Assembly: GCF_048544455.1 (NCBI RefSeq) | Contig: NC_133526.1 | Location: 12,912,001 to 12,976,000, forward strand | DNA: 64,000 nt | Direction: 5' to 3' | Origin: Silene latifolia | Lineage: Eukaryota; Streptophyta; Magnoliopsida; Caryophyllales; Caryophyllaceae | Shown here: positions 59,254 through 64,000 of the stretch, piece after piece | Layout: each line of letters starts with the position of its first letter | Numbering within the stretch: position 1 is the stretch's first letter | Made by a program: the position numbers and the translations under genes | Notes under the pieces: model-generated | The model's database searches: none | Seen by the model: only the letters and a program-made list of their open reading frames with translations | Told to the model about the DNA's origin: nothing

Positions 59254-60258
59254 GTTCATTTTTCTCGTGTTTTTAACCATTTTTTTCAATTTTACCCATG
59301 GCTATTTTTCTTTCTTAATCTGTGTCAGCCTTCTGCTATATTCTTCTCTTCTCCTCTTTTTCACCTCTCTCCTAGCCAAAAACAGTCACCATTATGGCGA
59401 TCAATAATTGCCCTGTTCATTATTCTGGTTTGTTGATTGTTGATTGTGAGTTAAGGAGAGTAATGGCGATCACGAATTGAATCCCGCTGATACAAACCCG
59501 TCGCAGGTAACTGTTCATTCTTGTGATTTTCTTCATATATGTTAACTATTGAGATGGATTACTGATTGTTAGTTAAATTAGATAATTTATTAGGGTTTAG
59601 TTTTTGGGTTTAAATTGATTGCATACAATAATTTGGGGCTTTATTTTTTTTGGGGGGGGGGGGGGTGTTAAATTGATTGCATGTAATAATTGGGGGTAAT
59701 TTTAATTTCTGGGTTACTTTGGTGTTTTGCTTTTATTTATCTTTGGTTTGTGCTAAGATAGATAGAATGGTGGAGTATATTCATGTTAATCGTCAATATG
59801 AAACGGTATTGGACTAAGGCCAGTACAATAATAATAATCCGACTCCTAATAGTATATACTCGCTTATTTTTGGTTGTTTGTTTAGGCTGGTCGGGTATTT
59901 CGAAGAGTTGGTGTGTTGTATTTAGGGTTCAATGGTTCATCTGCCTTCCATCAACATCCACGGTGTAAAAGAAAAAAAAAGTATTAGTTTAAGAGGATTT
60001 ACCAATCTTAGTCCAGTCTATAAGAAACTTCTGAATTATAAGGTGAAATATGCTGACTAGCATTTTGCAAGCCATTTTTTTTTTCATGATAGTTGTTTAG
60101 TCATGTTTTCCATCTTTTCAGTTTACAACTCGCGTCACACTTTACTCTTTGATTGAAAACACTGCTAGAACTTTGTTTCAGGCCTACTTTAGTCATGTAT
60201 AGCTCGCGATTCAATGGTGCGTGATAACTAGAGTTGGCATAATGTTTTGATAATATAG
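59254..60258. other. intergenic DNA, unassigned
   Basis: 59330-59520 has a leader-like pyrimidine-rich stretch and a possible donor (tcgcag|gtaactg). A run of about fourteen G lies near 59652. No gene or element could be supported. Confidence 0.5.
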
Positions 60259-60655
60259 TAGATGATTTTAAACCACGACCAAGTTTGACATTGACATTGT
60301 CAATGAGTTGAGCAAAAGGTCTGAGATTCACAAGATAAGGTCTGAGATTCATAAAATTAAGAGCAAAATAGATTATTTTAAACAACGACCAAGTTTCACA
60401 GAACAAGCCCTAAGATTCACTGAACAAGGTCTGAGATTCACAATATAAGGTCTGAGACCAAGTGTCACAGAACAAGCCCTAATATTCACTGAACAAGGTC
60501 TGAGATGCACAAGATAAGGTCTGAGATTCACAAAATTAAGAGCAAAATAGATGATTTTAAACCACGACCAAGTTTCACAGAACAAGCCCTAAGATTCACT
60601 GAACAAGGTCTGAGATTCACAAGATTCACTGAACAAGGTCTGAAATGATAAAAAC
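60259..60655. repeat. minisatellite-like array built on 'aacaaggtctgagattcaca'
   Basis: A composite unit (gatgattttaaaccacgacc, then 'aagtttcacagaacaagccc', then 'attcactgaacaagg') repeats three times, and its inner 'aaggtctgagattcaca' about ten times. Stray copies occur at 60670-60725 and, beyond the FRS gene, at 62250-62295. Confidence 0.8.
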
Positions 60656-60917
60656 GCTTGATGCTAGATTCAGAACCAAGTTTCACAATTCTACGTTCCA
60701 GTTTCATAAAATAAGGTTAAGGATTCACAACGTTGACAAAAATAAAACGAGCTTAAAACTTGTCTTCTTCAATCGTCATCTCTATTCTCATTACATCATT
60801 CTTCATTCTCAACTTCTTCCTCTTCTTCCGATGTGTCTCCCTATGTGAAGAATCAAACCTTTATTAGATACTTTTTTTTAGAAAAAAAAGAATTAGTATA
60901 CAATAGTAGTTGCGTTT

Positions 60918-62198
60918 TCAAGCAACACTAAAAAGGAAAGACAAGAGTAGAATTATACATACTTGATTCTCAGGAGGATGCTCTGCAAACTCATTTGGAC
61001 AATTTCTTTTATCGTGGTGTGACATGCATTTACACTTAGCACACAACCTTTTTGGTTTTTTTGCCTTCATAATTGCCTTATTTTTGCTGCTCACCATCCT
61101 TTTACCACTACCTTTGTTTCTAGAGACTTTAGGTGGTAAGATCTTGATTTCTTTTAGAGCCTTGCAGTTGAGAAGGGCCTCCAATTCTTGTTCTTTGGTC
61201 AAAGGCTTTGGGTTTGGCTCCAACTTCTTTTGTAATTCTTTTGTTAGCTTGGCAAACTCTCTCATATCTGACTCTTCTTCTTTTCTTTTGAGCATACCAA
61301 CAGTTGCGTAAATCTCAGACCACACCCGAGACATTCCAAACTTACTATTACCAGTAAGATCATTGTTTTCCAGTAGATTTCCATTCAAATCATAAACCGG
61401 GTTTCTGAGTGCATTCTTACTCCACCTACGCAAAATGTATTTCTCAGGAATTTCCTTAAACTTTCCCGAGCAAATCCAAATGATATGGTTGCATAAGAAA
61501 CCTTTCCTTTCAAACAATTTACATGCACAACGGACATCCATTGTTCTCCGATTGTACTCAACTGCATATCTCTTTCGCTTGTTCGCGTCCTCAACAATTG
61601 AAACTTCAAAGTTAGTTACTGGATCTGGTGGGGTGTATCCACAAACACTACACGCATTTACCGAAAATTTAACTTCCTCTTGGAAATCAAAGAACACTTC
61701 ATGTGTATAGACCTTCACTGCATGGTCCTCCCAGTTTGACCCGAATAGGGTTTCAGGCATTGAGTTGTGGCTCTGTGCTTCAAGAAGCTTTAGATTGTGC
61801 CTTTATTGGTCCATGGCACTCTCAAATCTCATCCAAAATTCTACAAGAATCCCATATTTATTTTCAAATCTCTTGAAGAAGCTATTCGAACTCTCTGATC
61901 TTTGTGTAGTTTTTAAAATGTTGCCCATCGGCACATTCCAGAAATAAGCGGGTATCCACTGATCTCGTTTCGCAAACTTGCCAGTCAACCATTTATTCTC
62001 TTCTAACGAAAACTCGCTAATGACTTTAGCCCAATTCTCTTCAAATTCCTCAGGCTCCAAGTCCTCGCTCCAGACAACATTGTTCAGACGACTTAAGAAA
62101 TCAGTCTCTTTACAAATTGTGCTCCCAACCTTGTCTGTTACTTTCTTCATAATGTGCCACATGCAAAAGCGATGTCTTGCTTTTTTGAACACGGCTGC
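60918..62198 (-). pseudogene. FAR1-related sequence (FRS-1), 5'-truncated with one in-frame stop
   Basis: FRS proteins are transcription factors domesticated from Mutator-like transposases. Here only the second half of the transposase core remains, starting at about 62198 (AVFKKARHRFCMWHIMKKV after a splice-like tgcag), then KRDQWIPAYFWNVPMGN and QRSESSNSFFKRFENKYG. A TAA at 61803 replaces the second Gln of MDQQRHN; the same frame continues (RHNLKLLEAQSHNSMPETL). The SWIM finger is CACKLFERKGFLCNHIIWI, and the C-terminus is basic with a knuckle CAKCKCMSHHDKRNC. Upstream exons (FAR1 DNA-binding domain) are not in place, and repeats resembling the minisatellite flank both sides. Confidence 0.8.
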
Positions 62199-63155
62199 AA
62201 GTCACAAAATCCACATTATTTATTGTCAGAGATCTTTTGTCACAAATCAAGCTCTAACATTCACAAAACAAGGTCTCAGATTCATAAGATAAGAGAAATA
62301 ACAATGAAAAATTCTTGGGTACTCCAGGAGGACCACATCATTGTCCTCCCTAACCTATTATAAATTGACAACCGGATTCGTATAATTAGAAAAAAAAAAT
62401 AACGGACAACTTTCCACATTGTATTTGCGTAAACAGCTGCCTAACTCTTTCAATTTTTTTTCTCTATCCATGAGAACAAAAAAGGGGATTCCCGCCAAAC
62501 ACTCATCTTCTTCAACAATCAAAAATCAATCAAGGTGTTCATGAAACATTTAATCAAATTTGTAAGTTTCTTTTTTTTTTTTTGTCTTTCTCTATTTTCG
62601 AATTTCATAGCTTGATATTGCAGTTCATCTTCTTCAACTCCATCATTACTGATTTTTTTTTCTCTTAACTTTGCTTATCAATATTTTATAATTGATTTGT
62701 ACCCAGATCCATTAAAGTGATCTTCTGTTCATATATTGTCACTTTAATTTCCTCAATTTACTCTAGAGATGATTATTAATATAGTTCCCCGAATTAAAAG
62801 TATAGTTTGTGAGGTACTTCTATAAGTTTCAATGTTGTAAAAAATTGATGAGTGGCCTGGGAAAGTATTTGAGTCTAGTTGTTAGGATGCTAGAGTGTCA
62901 ATGTTGTAAAACTAATTTGGGTTTGCTTTTTAGCTTTATTTCTAGTTCTGGGTTTTTGCTCTGTGATGCCATCTTTTTCTTCATAGAAAAAAAAAGTAAA
63001 ACAAAGAATTCGCCATTGCTTCAATAGTCCGAACTTCTAACGTCTCATGTAATACGTAAAACTTGTTTAATACAAGGCTCTATTTGATGAACTAAAAAGA
63101 ATAAAGGAAAACTTGAATCATCATTGCTTTAATTCACATGACTGCTTTATTTGAT

Positions 63156-64000
63156 TCAATGCAAGTCGGTCCATTGTGTCATCTGAAAATCAAAGAGTGT
63201 ACATAATAAGAAGGTATGATAAAGGTAGAGGAAAACTTATTGCTAAAATTAAATCTGTTTACCTGAAAAGCTTGATATGGTTCACTGTCATTAAGCATTT
63301 CAGTGAAGGTCATGCCATTGTAAGGAAACATCATTGTCTGGGTATCAACTGTTGTATCATAAGACGATGGGTATATATGAAAGCCTTGACTATTCATAAC
63401 CAAGGGATCTGGTTGTGATATGGTGTTAACTTGTCGAGTTCTTGGAACAACAGGTTCCTTTGCTTCCTTTGATGGATTTTGTTTTTCTAATAACGTATAA
63501 ATAGTGATTAGTTTATAGCTTACAAATTTGTATAAGACAATACAAAAAGAAGAAAAACATACTTGATGGTTTTTTTTTTCTCATGAAAGCTCTTGATACG
63601 AGCTCTTGGAGCTCCCTTTGTCCTTACTTTGTTCGGATTTTGAATATGGACCTAGTTGCACAAGCACTCCCATCATAATTTTCCCTCTCACTCACAAGAT
63701 TTTCACTTGGGTTATCTTCCATTAACTTCATCTTGCCTAACTCCTTGTTAATATCTATCATGATTTTTCCAAAACCTTCGTCCCATTTTTTTTTTCGTAC
63801 TCTCATTCTCGGCGGCTTTCAGAATAATATTATAAGCGTTCCGAAATCTACTACTAGAAAACACATGTTTATCCTTGTTGTCGGATATCCCTTTTGACAT
63901 GGGAAACTCCTCCATACTCTTGGCTTCTTTTGTCCATCTCTTTAATATATATCTCTCAGGAATCTTGGTAAAATTTTGAAGGGCTAAAATCTTTAATGCA
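63156..64000 (-). CDS. FRS-2: FAR1-related gene, C-terminal exons, runs off window
   Basis: Three exons are visible on the minus strand: 64000-63563, 63486-63263 and 63182-63156, with donors GTATGT and GTAAAC and acceptors ttattag and gattttcag. The first begins just after a SWIM region (ALKILALQNFTKIPERYILK, RWTKEAK) and continues KKWDEGFGKIMIDINKELG and NPNKVRTKGAPRARIKS. The last two encode QPDPLVMNSQGFHIYPSSYD and MTQWTDLH-stop. As sequenced, exon 1 needs three one-base length changes in A runs (near 63790, 63648 and 63570) to stay in one frame, so it is either a young pseudogene or shows assembly errors. It is similar in type to FRS-1 but a separate gene. Confidence 0.65.

Noticed and set aside
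60259-60655. CRISPR-like array
   Set aside because: Nested units without constant spacers, in a plant genome; a minisatellite fits.

Overview
This is a repeat-rich plant nuclear window. The evidence is an intron-bearing xylan-synthesis gene (IRX9), plant-type L1 LINEs with DUF4283-type ORF1, MULEs with plant MURA transposases, Helitron, Stowaway and CACTA termini, and a Tat-clade Ty3/Gypsy element. A eudicot is likely; Caryophyllales is only a guess from the flavour of the repeats. A run of 498 N (16477-16974) means this is a draft scaffold.

Layout. 1-6.4 kb: AT-rich intergenic DNA with MITEs, two Helitron 3' ends, a solo-LTR-like block and the 5' end of a CACTA element. 6.4-16.5 kb: one complete Tat-type LTR element with a perfect 5-bp target duplication, sitting inside the CACTA sequence. 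17-21 kb: two members (A, B) of a coiled-coil plus ubiquitin-like (UBL) gene family. 22.9-28.3 kb: MULE-1, with exact termini and 9-bp target duplication, carrying a MURA transposase and a convergent GRF-zinc-finger gene. 28.8-32.7 kb: 5'-truncated LINE-1 with target duplication. 33-35 kb: family member C (two UBL domains). 36-38 kb: MITEs, a Helitron end and a TIR element. 37.8-44.4 kb: LINE-2 with intact ORF1 and almost intact ORF2. 45.1-47 kb: family member D (three UBL domains, damaged first exon). 48.7-50.3 kb: IRX9 on the minus strand. 52.5-58.3 kb: MULE-2, with the same two-gene convergent plan as MULE-1 and a 363-bp Helitron inside it. 58.7-64 kb: nested MITEs, a minisatellite, and the 3' parts of two FAR1-related (FRS) genes on the minus strand.

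How it fits together. The host content is IRX9, the four UBL genes and perhaps the right-hand FRS gene. The UBL genes share a leader, one phase-1 intron position and a 3' flank, so they come from whole-gene duplication followed by growth in UBL number (1, 1, 2, 3); transposons later pushed them 10-12 kb apart. The two MULEs are not near-copies of each other, yet both pair MURA with a GRF / coiled-coil / C-terminal-membrane-helix protein. This suggests a conserved two-component MULE type and is the best candidate here for an under-described system. Inactivating stop codons in both MULEs and LINE-1 are mostly of the C-to-T / G-to-A kind expected from decay of methylated cytosines.
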